Of a DNA stretch of 64,000 nucleotides, positions 36,518-45,041 are shown in pieces. The stretch comes from Streptomyces radicis (lineage in GTDB: Bacteria; Actinomycetota; Actinomycetes; Streptomycetales; Streptomycetaceae), in the NCBI RefSeq assembly GCF_003626575.1, contig NZ_RBDY01000024.1, forward strand, positions 35,533 to 99,532, read 5' to 3'. The position numbers and the translations under genes are program-made. Under the pieces are notes generated by a model that saw only the letters and a program-made list of their open reading frames with translations, was not told where the DNA came from and ran no database searches. Every line of letters starts with the position of its first letter. Within the stretch, counting starts at the first letter, position 1.

Positions 36518-37867
36518 ATGACCCACACCCTGCGACGCGCCCGCGCGTTGGCGGCGTGCGCCACGGCCGGCGCGCTGACCCTGACGGCGTGCGGCACCGG
36601 CGCCGCCGACGGCGGGTCCACGACCCTCACCTACTGGCTGTGGGACGCCAGCCAGCAGCCCGGATACCAGGAGTGCGCCGACGACTTCGAGGCGGCCAAC
36701 CCCGACATCGACATCCGCGTCGAGCAGCGCGGCTGGGACTTCTACTGGACGGGGCTCACCCTCGGCCTGGTCTCCGAGTCGGCCCCCGACGTCTTCACCG
36801 ACCACCTCAACTACTACCCCGAGTACGTCACGCGCGATCTGCTGCTGCCGCTCGACGCGTTCGTGGAGCGCGACGACCTGCCCATGGACATCTACGAGGA
36901 GGGCCTGGCCGACCTGTGGGTCGGCCAGGACGGCAACCGGTACGGCCTGCCCAAGGACTGGGACGCGATCGGCGTCTTCTTCAACCGGGCCATGGCCGAC
37001 GAGGCGGGCCTCACCCAGGACGAGCTGTCCTCGCTCGAGTGGAACCCCCGGGACGGCGGCACCTACGAGGACGCCATCGCCCGCCTCACCGTGGACGCCA
37101 ACGGCGTGCGCGGCGACGAGCCCGGCTTCGACAAGGGCAACGTCCGCACCTACGGCCTGTGGATGTCACTGAGCCCCACCTGGAACCACGGCCAGGGCCA
37201 GTGGTCCATGTACGCCGCCGCCAACGGCTGGCAGCCCACGGACCAGAACCCCTGGGGCACCGAGTTCGCCTTCGACGACCCGAGGTTCCAGGAGACCATC
37301 GCCTGGTACAAGGGCCTCATCGACAAGGGCTACATGCCGAGCCTCGCCGCCCAGGAGGGCGTCGCGTCCGCCGACCAGTTCGCCGCGGGCAACGCCGCGA
37401 TGGTCACCGACGGCAGCTGGATGACCGGCACCTACCTGGGCCTCGAGAACGTCGAGGCGGGCATCGCGCCCACCCCGATCGGGCCCACGGGCGAGCGCGC
37501 CAGCATGTTCAACGGGCTCGCCGACTCCATCTTCGCGGGCACCGACCACCCCGAGGAGGCGTGGCAGTGGGTCAAGTACCTGGCCTCGCCCGCCTGTCAG
37601 CGCGTCATCGGCGAGCACCACGTCGTCTTCCCCGCGATCACCGAGGCATGGGAGATCGCGCAGGAGCGCTACGCCGACGAGGGCGTGGACGTGACGGCGT
37701 TCACCGACCACGTCGAGAACGGCACGACGTTCCTCTTCCCGATCGCCGAGAACCCGGGCGCCATAGGGTCGTTGCTCGTCCCGGCGTTCGAGGCGGTGAT
37801 CTCGGGGCAGCAGCCGGTCGAGTCCTTCACTGACGTCAACGAGGAGATCAACGCCCTCTTCGAGTGA
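36518..37867 (+). CDS. Extracellular sugar-binding lipoprotein of the ABC system
   Basis: A 449-residue CUT1 solute-binding protein. Lipobox LTLTAC with Cys25 as anchor; the fold begins STTLTYWLWDASQQPGYQEC and family features include YGLPKDWDAIGVFFNRAMAD and SMFNGLADSIFAGTDHPEEA. It should capture an oligosaccharide or related polyol outside the membrane. The gene order permease-permease-binding protein is the reverse of the commonest order. The specific sugar cannot be deduced. Confidence 0.9.
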   Translation: MTHTLRRARALAACATAGALTLTACGTGAADGGSTTLTYWLWDASQQPGYQECADDFEAANPDIDIRVEQRGWDFYWTGLTLGLVSESAPDVFTDHLNYYPEYVTRDLLLPLDAFVERDDLPMDIYEEGLADLWVGQDGNRYGLPKDWDAIGVFFNRAMADEAGLTQDELSSLEWNPRDGGTYEDAIARLTVDANGVRGDEPGFDKGNVRTYGLWMSLSPTWNHGQGQWSMYAAANGWQPTDQNPWGTEFAFDDPRFQETIAWYKGLIDKGYMPSLAAQEGVASADQFAAGNAAMVTDGSWMTGTYLGLENVEAGIAPTPIGPTGERASMFNGLADSIFAGTDHPEEAWQWVKYLASPACQRVIGEHHVVFPAITEAWEIAQERYADEGVDVTAFTDHVENGTTFLFPIAENPGAIGSLLVPAFEAVISGQQPVESFTDVNEEINALFE

Positions 37868-37924
37868 GGGCGTCGCCCCGGCCCCGAATCCACGACTGGC
37901 CCCGGATCCACGACTGGCCTCGCT

Positions 37925-39127
37925 CTACGACTGGATGAGGTTCAGCTCGGGGTGGGCCGTGCCGCCCTCGATCGCCGTCGACGACAGGTGCGACACCACC
38001 CGGTCGTCCACCGGGTCGAGCGCCGGGTCCTCGTGCACCACCAGGTGCTCGTACGTCGTGGCGCGCTGCGCCGGGACGCGTCCCGCCGCGCGGATGAGGT
38101 GCAGCAGCTCCATGCGGTTCGACCGGTGCTTGGCGCCCGCCGACGAGACGACGTTCTCCTCCAGCATCACCGAGCCCAGGTCGTCCGCGCCGTAGTGCAG
38201 CGACAGCTGGCCGACCTCCTTGCCCGTGGTCAGCCACGAGCCCTGGATGTGCGCGACGTTGTCGAGGAAGAGCCGCGCCACGGCGATGATCCGCAGGTAC
38301 TCGAAGAGGGTCGCGTGCGTGCGGCCCTTCAGGTGGTTGTTCTCCGGCTGGTAGGTGTACGGGATGAACGCCCTGAAGCCGCCCGTGCGGTCCTGCACGT
38401 CGCGGATCATCCGCAGGTGCTCGATCCGCTCGGCGTTGGTCTCCCCCGTGCCCATGAGCATCGTCGAGGTGGACTCGACGCCCAGCCGGTGCGCGGTCTC
38501 CATGATCTCGAGCCAGCGCTCGCCCGACTCCTTCAGCGGCGCGATGGCCTGCCGCGCGCGGGCGGGCAGCAGCTCGGCCCCGGCCCCGGCGAACGAGTCG
38601 AGGCCCGCCGCGTGGATGCGCCGGATCGCCTCTTCGGCGCTCACCCCGGAGATCCGCGCCATGTGCTCGACCTCGGACGCGCCGAGTGAGTGGATCACCA
38701 GCTGCGGGAACTCCCGCTTGATCGCGGCGAAGTGGCGCTCGTAGTACTCCACGCCGTAGTCGGGGTGGTGGCCGCCCTGGAACATGATCTGGGTCCCGCC
38801 GAGCTCCACCGTCTCCGCGCAGCGCCGCAGGATGTCGTCCAGGTCCCGGGTCCACACCTGCTCGCTCTTGGGCGGGGCGTAGAACGCGCAGAACTTGCAG
38901 GCCGTCACACAGGCGTTGGTGTAGTTGATGTTGCGCTCGATGATGTACGTCGCGATGTGCTCGACCCCGGCGTACCGCCGACGGCGCGCCGCGTCGGCGG
39001 CCCGCCCCAGCGCGTGCAACGGCGCGGAGCGGTAGAGCTCCAACGCCTCGTCCTCGCTGATCCTGCCGCCCTCGGCGGCACGGTCAAGCACGCTCCGGAG
39101 CTCAGCGCTCCGCCCCATCGAGCCCAT
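37925..39127 (-). CDS. mqnC: Dehypoxanthine futalosine cyclase
   Basis: A 400-residue radical-SAM enzyme of the futalosine menaquinone pathway that closes the spiro ring of cyclic dehypoxanthine futalosine. The CxxxCxxC cluster ligands are Cys73, Cys77 and Cys80 (NACVTACKFCAF). Other markers: MFQGGHHPDYGVEYY, AGLDSFAGAGAELLP, FIPYTYQPENNHL and GSVMLEENVVSSAG. GGGA-type ribosome site 9 nt upstream. Convergent with the ABC operon over 57 bp that contains a three-fold CCACGACTGG-like repeat. Confidence 0.95.
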   Translation of the reverse strand: MGSMGRSAELRSVLDRAAEGGRISEDEALELYRSAPLHALGRAADAARRRRYAGVEHIATYIIERNINYTNACVTACKFCAFYAPPKSEQVWTRDLDDILRRCAETVELGGTQIMFQGGHHPDYGVEYYERHFAAIKREFPQLVIHSLGASEVEHMARISGVSAEEAIRRIHAAGLDSFAGAGAELLPARARQAIAPLKESGERWLEIMETAHRLGVESTSTMLMGTGETNAERIEHLRMIRDVQDRTGGFRAFIPYTYQPENNHLKGRTHATLFEYLRIIAVARLFLDNVAHIQGSWLTTGKEVGQLSLHYGADDLGSVMLEENVVSSAGAKHRSNRMELLHLIRAAGRVPAQRATTYEHLVVHEDPALDPVDDRVVSHLSSTAIEGGTAHPELNLIQS

Positions 39128-39177
39128 CGGCGGATTCCCTTCTCACAGCGGCGCGAACCAGCGTACGTCACCGCTTC

Positions 39178-40761
39178 TCAGCCGGTGCGGGTCAGCTCAC
39201 TGGTCAGGTTCCCCGAGGAGTCGCTCGCGTAGTGCAGGACCTCGCCCCGCTGGCCGAGCACCACGGTGAACGGCTCCTGTTCGCAGTTGGCGCCGTCGCT
39301 GGTGGACGCGTCGTTGTCCACCAGGGCGTCGAACGTCACCTCGCCATCGGCGACCTCGGTGAGCGTCAGGCGGTCCACACACGTCGTCAGGCCCAGCACG
39401 TCGGTCCAGGTGACGGTGCCGATCCTGTCCCCGACCGCGCCGGGCTCCAGCGTGACGCCGAGCGAGGCGTTGGTCACGCCGAGCGTCTGGGTGTCGCCCT
39501 CCCACTCCCCGGCGAACCACTCGGGCAACGCGTCGCCGTCCACGGGCCCGCCGCCCCCGTCGGTGCCGCCGTTCGCCCCGCCCCCGTCGGTGCCGCCGCC
39601 GTTCGTGCCGCCGTCGTCGGTGCCGCTGTCGAAGACGCCCGCGAACCAGCCGCCCGTCGCCAGCGCCGCGGCGGCCACCGCGACGGCGAGCACGACGGGC
39701 CAGCGGCGGCGCCGCGGGCGTTGGAGCGTGGGCGTGGGCGCGGGCGTGGGGAACCCGTCGGCCGTCGGCAGCGCGGCCCGCCCCGCGACGTCCGTGTGCC
39801 CGGGCCCGAACGCCCCTGACGTGGGCGGGCGTCGGGGCGTGGGCGGGGTGTCATGGGGCGCCTCGGCGTCCAGGTCGAGCAGCTCGACCGCCCTGCGGCT
39901 GACCTCCTCGACGACGGGCCGCGGCAGCCAGCCCGCCGCCACGAGCGGCTCCGCGCCGCCCTCGCCCGCGACGGCGCGCGCCACCTCGGCGGGCGCGGGG
40001 CGCGCGGCCGGGTCCTTGGCGAGGCAGGCCGCGATCACGTCGCGCAGCTCCCCCGGCACCGCGTCGAGGCGCGGCTCCCCGTGCACCACCTGGTAGAGCA
40101 GCTGCGCCGGGATGTCGCCGGGGAACGGCGCCTGCCCCGCCGCGGCGAACGCCAGCACCGCGCCGAACGAGAACACGTCCGTCGCGGGCCCGGCCGCGCC
40201 CGCGGTGATCTGCTCGGGCGCCATGTAGCCGGGCGAGCCGACCGTGACGCCCGTCGCGGTCAGCTGGGTCGTCGCCCCCGAGGCCCTGGCGATGCCGAAG
40301 TCGATGAGCCGGGGCCCCTCGAGGGACAGCAGCACGTTGGACGGCTTGACGTCCCGGTGCACCAGGCCGCGTTCGTGCACCGCGGCGAGCGCCTCGCCGA
40401 GGCCCGCGCCGAGCGCCCGCACGGTCGCCGTCGGCAGGGCGCCGTGCACGCGCACCGCGCGGTGCAGATCGGGGCCCGCGACATAGCCGGTGGCCACCCA
40501 GGGCACGGGCGCGTCCGGGTCGGCGTCGAGCACGGGCGCGGTCCACGCGCCGCCGACCAGCCGCGCCGCGGCGACCTCATGGGCGAAGCGCGCCCTGAAG
40601 CTGTCGTCCGTGGCGATCTGCGCGTGCACGACCTTGATCGCCACCGTCCTGCCGCCCGCGCTGCGGCCCAGGTACACCCGGCCCATCCCGCCCTGGCCCA
40701 GCCTGCGCAGCACGCGGTACGCGCCCACGCGCGCCGGGTCGTCGGCGGTCAGCGGCTCCAT
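39178..40761 (-). CDS. Membrane Ser/Thr protein kinase with extracellular sensor domain
   Basis: A 527-residue PknB-like kinase. ATP loop LGQGGMGRVYLG (21-32), catalytic Lys43, HRDVKPSNVLL, DFGIA and the APE-like GYMAPEQ are all present. A disordered Pro/Thr-rich linker is followed by one TM helix (around 345-365), a Gly/Thr/Asp repeat spacer, and a C-terminal extracytoplasmic domain of about 135 residues with two Cys. Start ATG overlaps the mqnA stop by one base, so it is translationally coupled to menaquinone biosynthesis; the same pairing is known in other Streptomyces. Signal and targets unknown. Confidence 0.9.
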   Translation of the reverse strand: MEPLTADDPARVGAYRVLRRLGQGGMGRVYLGRSAGGRTVAIKVVHAQIATDDSFRARFAHEVAAARLVGGAWTAPVLDADPDAPVPWVATGYVAGPDLHRAVRVHGALPTATVRALGAGLGEALAAVHERGLVHRDVKPSNVLLSLEGPRLIDFGIARASGATTQLTATGVTVGSPGYMAPEQITAGAAGPATDVFSFGAVLAFAAAGQAPFPGDIPAQLLYQVVHGEPRLDAVPGELRDVIAACLAKDPAARPAPAEVARAVAGEGGAEPLVAAGWLPRPVVEEVSRRAVELLDLDAEAPHDTPPTPRRPPTSGAFGPGHTDVAGRAALPTADGFPTPAPTPTLQRPRRRRWPVVLAVAVAAAALATGGWFAGVFDSGTDDGGTNGGGTDGGGANGGTDGGGGPVDGDALPEWFAGEWEGDTQTLGVTNASLGVTLEPGAVGDRIGTVTWTDVLGLTTCVDRLTLTEVADGEVTFDALVDNDASTSDGANCEQEPFTVVLGQRGEVLHYASDSSGNLTSELTRTG

Positions 40762-41615
40762 CAGCGCGCCCCCGGCGGATCGAGCAGCCGCACGCGCCCC
40801 GCCTGGTCGGCCACGCCGACGCGGTCGGCGAACTCGGCGATCCCCTCGAGCTGGCGCGCGCCCAGCCGGAAGTCCAGCGTGGTGAAGTAGCGTTCGAGCA
40901 CCTCGGCGTCGAAGTCCTCCCAGCGGGCGGCCTGTTCGGCCACCTTGCCCGCCTCGGCCACCGAGAGGTCCCGCGACTCGAGGAACGCGGCGTGCACCTC
41001 GCGCACGGTCTCGGGCTCGCGTTCCAGATAGTCGCGGCGCACGCCCCAGACGGCGAAGACGAACGGCAGCCCCGTCCACTCCTTCCACATCGCGCCCAGG
41101 TCGTGCACCTCGAGGCCCAGGCGGGGCGCGTCGTGCAGCGAGGCGCGCAGCGCGGCGTCGCCGATCAGCACGGCGGCCTCGGCCTCCTGCATCATCACGC
41201 CCAGGTCGGGGGGGCACGTGAAGTAGGAGGGGGCGACGCCGTGGCGCTCGTCGAGCAGCAGCCTGGCCAGGCGCACGGAGGTGCGGGACGTGGAGCCCAG
41301 CGCGACACGCGCCCCTTCGAGGTCCGCGAGCGGGCGCTGGGACACGATCATGCAGGACATCACCGGGCCGTCGCAGCCGACGGCGATGTCGGACAGCGCC
41401 ACAAGCTCGTCGGCATGGCGCAGGTAGTCGACGAGCGACACCGGGCCGATGTCCAGCTCACCACGGACCAGTCGCTCGCCAAGGCGCTCGGGGGTGTCCT
41501 TGGTCAGCTCCAGATCCAGCAGGCTGCCGCTGCGGGCCAGGCCCCAGTAGAGGGGGAGGCAGTTGAGGAACTGGATGTGGCCGACACGAGGGCGGGACCT
41601 GTGGTGTGTTGTCAC
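40761..41615 (-). CDS. mqnA: Chorismate dehydratase
   Basis: A 284-residue MqnA/MqnD-fold enzyme that converts chorismate to 3-enolpyruvylbenzoate, the entry step of the futalosine pathway. Family text: RVGHIQFLNCLPLYWGL at the N terminus, GELDIGPVSLVDYLRH, VALGSTSRTSVRLARLLL and LGAMWKEWTGLPFVFAVW. I take the GTG of VTTHHRSRP; no clear ribosome site precedes it, so the mRNA may be leaderless there. The kinase follows by TGATG. Confidence 0.92.
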   Translation of the reverse strand: MTTHHRSRPRVGHIQFLNCLPLYWGLARSGSLLDLELTKDTPERLGERLVRGELDIGPVSLVDYLRHADELVALSDIAVGCDGPVMSCMIVSQRPLADLEGARVALGSTSRTSVRLARLLLDERHGVAPSYFTCPPDLGVMMQEAEAAVLIGDAALRASLHDAPRLGLEVHDLGAMWKEWTGLPFVFAVWGVRRDYLEREPETVREVHAAFLESRDLSVAEAGKVAEQAARWEDFDAEVLERYFTTLDFRLGARQLEGIAEFADRVGVADQAGRVRLLDPPGAR

Positions 41616-41689
41616 GCTTGGGAGGGTACGCCTCTGACCGGCGGCGGGGTCGCCGAGGGAAGGGTCATCCTGGCGGGTGATCTCCACCC

Positions 41690-41851
41690 TTCCAGCGGTG
41701 CACCCCCCGTGCTAGGCTCGCGACGAGTTGCAGTTTGGTTTCCCTTGCAGTACGAGCCTGCGGAGCATGTGACCGCGGGCTTTCGTCGTTTTCAGGCTTC
41801 ATATGCGGGTTCTGGAGCAGGGCGACCCTTTTTTGGGCCCAAGGAGGGCTT
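41690..41851 (+). promoter_or_regulatory. Cold-shock gene promoter and long 5' leader
   Basis: Candidate -35 TTCCAG (41690-41695) and -10 TAGGCT (41713-41718) with 17 nt between leave an untranslated leader of about 125 nt containing TTTTTTGGG shortly before the strong AAGGAGG ribosome site. Long structured leaders are usual for cspA-type genes and may give temperature-dependent translation. Confidence 0.35.
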
Positions 41852-42055
41852 ATGGCTACCGGAACCGTCAAGTGGTTCAACGCCGAGAAGGGCTTTGGTT
41901 TCATCGCCCAGGATGGCGGCGGCCCCGATGTCTTCGTTCACTACTCCGCGATCAACGCCACCGGTTTCCGCTCTCTTGAGGAGAGCCAGGCCGTGACGTT
42001 CGACGTCACCCAGGGGCCCAAGGGCCCCCAGGCAGAGAACGTCACGGTCGTCTGA
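41852..42055 (+). CDS. CspA-family cold-shock protein
   Basis: A 67-residue single-strand nucleic-acid-binding beta barrel. RNP1 (KGFGFIAQ) and RNP2 (VFVHYSAI) are both intact, after MATGTVKWFNAEKG. It should act as an RNA chaperone. AAGGAGG lies 5 nt before the ATG. The longer open frame upstream is the leader. Followed by a strong hairpin terminator. Confidence 0.96.
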   Translation: MATGTVKWFNAEKGFGFIAQDGGGPDVFVHYSAINATGFRSLEESQAVTFDVTQGPKGPQAENVTVV

Positions 42056-42095
42056 AGCCACCAGCTCGGACAGGCCGTCGGCCCTGATCACCGCC

Positions 42096-42127
42096 AGGCC
42101 CCCACCCCTCTCGAGGGGCGGGGGCCT
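42096..42127. terminator. Bidirectional terminator after the cold-shock gene
   Basis: A 15-bp stem (42096-42110 with 42113-42127) has one mismatch and a two-base loop, between convergent csp and acyl-CoA ligase genes. Confidence 0.75.
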
Positions 42128-42147
42128 CGGCGTTGTCCGCCCGGGCC

Positions 42148-44082
42148 CTACTCCTCGGCGTAGAGCGCGTGGAACTCTTCCGCGAAGGCGTCCATCACCT
42201 CGGCCCTGCGCAGCTCGCGCGAGGGCGTGAGGTGGCCGCTGGCCTCGGACAGGTCGCGCGGCATGACCCGGAAGCGGCGGATGCCCTCGGCCGCGGGGTC
42301 GAGCGCGTTGGCCTCGTCGACCGCGCGCTGGAGCTGGCGCAGCACATCGGGGTCGTCGACCAGCTCGTCCAGGGGCGTGCGGCGGCGCTCGGCGGTGTCG
42401 CGCCAGTGCGCGAGCGCCCTGCGGTCCAGGGTGATCAACGCCGTGAGGTAGGGGCGGCGGTGGCCCGCGACCACGCAGTGGCTGACCAGGGGATGGGAGC
42501 GGACCGCGTCCTCGAGCGGGCCAGGCGCCACGGTGAGGCCCCGCGCGGTGGTGATCATGTGCTCGCGGCGCCCGGCGATCGTGAGGTGGCCTTCGTCGTC
42601 GAGCGCGCCCAGGTCGCCCGTGGCCAGCCAGCCCTCCGCGTCCGTCGCGGGGACGACCGCGCGCCGGTCGGCGTCCCAGTACCCGCCGAACACCTGGGCG
42701 CCGCGCACCAGCACCTCGCCGTCGTCGGCGATGCCCACCTCGGTGCCCGGCAGCGGCCAGCCGACGGTGCCGAGGCGCGGGGCGCCCGGCTGGGTGACGG
42801 TGACGGAGGCGCTGGTCTCGGTGAGGCCGTAGCCCTCGTGCACGGACACGCCCGCGCCCTCGAAGAACGTGCCGAGGCGCCGCCCCAACGGCGAGCCCCC
42901 GCTGACCACATGGCGGAGGTTGCCGCCGAGGGCCGCCCTGATCCGCCGGTAGACCAGCGGGTCGTAGAGCGAGCGCGCCGCCCGCAGCCCGAGCCCGGGC
43001 CCCGCCGCCGCGCCATGCCGCCTCGCCTCCTCCGCGGCGCCGAACCTGCGGGCCACGCGCGCCGCGCGGTCGAACGCGCCGACCCTGCCCGAGCGCTCGG
43101 CGTCGGCCCGCCCGCTGCTGAACACCTTCTCCAGCAGGTGCGGGATCGCGAAGAGGAACGTCGGCCCGAAGCCCGCCAGGTCGGCGAGCAGGTCCTCGGT
43201 GCGGGTGCTCGGCGCGTGCCCGAGGCGCACGCGGGCGCGCAGGCAGCCGATCGCGACCACGCGCCCGAGCACGTGGGCGAGCGGCAGGAACAGCAGCGTG
43301 GCGGGGGGCGAGCCGTTCTCGTCCGCGGTGAAGACCGGGGCCAGCGCCTCCAGGGCGCTGTCCACCTCGGCGAAGAGGTTGCCATGGGTGAGGACACAGC
43401 CCTTGGGCGCGCCCGTGGTGCCCGGCGTGTAGACGAGGGTGGCGGCCCGCCACGGGTCGAGCAGGCCGCGCCGCTCGGTGACGGCGGCGTCGGAGACGTC
43501 GCGGCCCGCGGCGGAGATCTGGCCGATGGGGCCGCGTTCGTCGCCCGCGATGGCGGTCAGCTGCCACAGGTGCTCCAGCCCCGGCAGGTCATGGCGCACC
43601 GCGCTGAGCGTGCGCGCCTCGTCCACGCCCTCGACGGCGCACGCCCGCGCGCCCGAGTCGCGCAGCATGCGGCTGACCTGCCACGCGGGCGACGAGGGGT
43701 AGAGGGGGACGGTGATCAGCCCGGCGGCCCAGGCGGCGAAGTCGAGGAGCGTCCACTCGTACCGCGTGCGGGACATGATGGCCAGCCGGTCGCCGGGCCG
43801 CAGCCCGTGCGCGATGAGGCCCTTGGCGACGGCCACCACCTCGGCGGCGAACTCCGCACAGGTGATATCGCGCCATGTGCCGTCCCGGTTGCGGCGGCTG
43901 AGAATGATCTGGTCCGGCGCCTCGTAGGCGTTGATGAACGGCAGGTCCGCCAGGCTGCCCTGGGTGACGGCCGGGGCGGCCTGAGGGACGAACGCGCCGG
44001 TGACCACCCCGTTCTCGCGGAAGAGCTCGGGTCGGAACAGCCTCGGCGCGGGTGCCGGGGCATCGGTCCTGGTGCGTGCCAT
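42148..44082 (-). CDS. Long-chain fatty-acid-CoA ligase (FadD-type)
   Basis: A 644-residue adenylate-forming enzyme. The ATP loop YTPGTTGAPKG is at 218-228 (family usually YTSGTTG; the Ser to Pro change is common in this branch). Further motifs: GYGLTETSASVTVT, EGWLATGDLGALDDEGHL and GRREHMITTARG. It activates fatty acids to acyl-CoA for beta-oxidation or lipid synthesis. ATG start with GGGAGG upstream. Free-standing transcription unit. Confidence 0.92.
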   Translation of the reverse strand: MARTRTDAPAPAPRLFRPELFRENGVVTGAFVPQAAPAVTQGSLADLPFINAYEAPDQIILSRRNRDGTWRDITCAEFAAEVVAVAKGLIAHGLRPGDRLAIMSRTRYEWTLLDFAAWAAGLITVPLYPSSPAWQVSRMLRDSGARACAVEGVDEARTLSAVRHDLPGLEHLWQLTAIAGDERGPIGQISAAGRDVSDAAVTERRGLLDPWRAATLVYTPGTTGAPKGCVLTHGNLFAEVDSALEALAPVFTADENGSPPATLLFLPLAHVLGRVVAIGCLRARVRLGHAPSTRTEDLLADLAGFGPTFLFAIPHLLEKVFSSGRADAERSGRVGAFDRAARVARRFGAAEEARRHGAAAGPGLGLRAARSLYDPLVYRRIRAALGGNLRHVVSGGSPLGRRLGTFFEGAGVSVHEGYGLTETSASVTVTQPGAPRLGTVGWPLPGTEVGIADDGEVLVRGAQVFGGYWDADRRAVVPATDAEGWLATGDLGALDDEGHLTIAGRREHMITTARGLTVAPGPLEDAVRSHPLVSHCVVAGHRRPYLTALITLDRRALAHWRDTAERRRTPLDELVDDPDVLRQLQRAVDEANALDPAAEGIRRFRVMPRDLSEASGHLTPSRELRRAEVMDAFAEEFHALYAEE

Positions 44083-44233
44083 CAGGGGGGCCTCCCGATG
44101 CGGCGTGACGTGGGGGAACCCTCGAATTCTGCCCGCTGACAAGCCCATTGACATGCGGATCCGCCGGAACGTCACCGGAAAGCCGCCGACGGTGACTTCG
44201 CGCCCGATCCCCGAGACCGCGCCGTGACCGGAA

Positions 44234-44262
44234 AACGCCCGAGCCGTGATGCGGGCGCGTTT
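44234..44262 (-). terminator. Hairpin with T run after the ATPase gene
   Basis: On the minus strand CGCCCG and CGGGCG pair across a 10-nt loop and are followed by TTTTCC, shortly downstream of the HATPase stop. Confidence 0.45.
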
Positions 44263-44303
44263 CAGGGGGAGTCGGAGGGGATCGGAGGGGGAGTCGGAGG
44301 TGG

Positions 44304-44756
44304 TCAGAGGGAGTGGGGCAGCCGCGCGTCGAGGTCGAAGCGGCACAGCACGCTCTTGCCGCCGGGCTCGCGCGGCGCCCACCACGTGGCGTCGGCGAGG
44401 GCCCGCACGATGAACAGGCCGCGCCCGCTGTCCGAGAGCGGCAGCTGGGCCGCGGGCAGCGTGGGCGGGGTGGGGTCCTGGTCGGAGACCTCGACGATCA
44501 GCCACTCCGGCGACGTGCGCAGCGCCAGGACCGCCACCCGCTCCCCCGGCACTCCCTTGGCGTGCTGCACGACGTTGCCCACCAACTCCGAGACGACCAG
44601 CTCCACATCGTCGACGAGCCGCGCCAGCCCCCACTCCACCAGCGCGCGCCGCGCCGCGCGCCGCGCCGCGGACGCCGCCCCCGGATGGTCGGCGAGCACC
44701 GACACCGAGCGCACGCGGTGGGCCGCGGGCTCGACCCGCGTGTCCGGTGATGTCAT
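44304..44756 (-). CDS. HATPase_c anti-sigma-type ATP-binding protein
   Basis: A 150-residue GHKL-fold protein of the SpoIIAB/RsbW-like kind, very numerous in Streptomyces. N box VELVVSELVGNVVQHA, G1 region VEVSDQDP and G2 GRGLFIVRALAD are seen. It probably binds and inhibits a sigma factor or phosphorylates an antagonist; no partner gene is adjacent. GGGAGGTGCCG precedes the ATG. The 44757-45041 gap upstream holds C/G-rich promoter-like sequence and the terminator of the neighbouring symporter gene, but no gene. Confidence 0.85.
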   Translation of the reverse strand: MTSPDTRVEPAAHRVRSVSVLADHPGAASAARRAARRALVEWGLARLVDDVELVVSELVGNVVQHAKGVPGERVAVLALRTSPEWLIVEVSDQDPTPPTLPAAQLPLSDSGRGLFIVRALADATWWAPREPGGKSVLCRFDLDARLPHSL

Positions 44757-44980
44757 CGGCACCTCCCCCTGTCGAGGCTTCCAGTCAAGGGCCAACGGGG
44801 GCACTCGCGAAACGTTCACGAGGGGGTTCACACGGACACACAGGGGGGTCATGGGGCGCACGAGGGGTGCTCCCCCCATGCGAGCGCCTTCACCCGATGC
44901 CCACGCGGGCCCGTCGAGGGCCAGGTCAGCAGCCCGAGCCCCCCGCGCGCTGCCGTACGCCCCCCCGGCCCCGGACGCGC

Positions 44981-45016
44981 CGATGCCCCGGCCGGGAGCA
45001 TCCGGGCGGGGCATCG
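44981..45016 (-). terminator. Terminator of the DAACS symporter gene
   Basis: Perfect 10-bp arms CGATGCCCCG (44981-44990) and CGGGGCATCG (45007-45016), with a smaller CCGG pair inside the loop, lie 25 nt after the symporter stop. Confidence 0.65.
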
Positions 45017-45041
45017 GCGGTGGTGCGGGCGGGCCGCGCCG

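Noticed and set aside
37868..37924. Three-fold CCACGACTGG-like repeat between the binding-protein gene and mqnC
   Set aside because: Short and imperfect; no symmetry, so I see no terminator or operator function.
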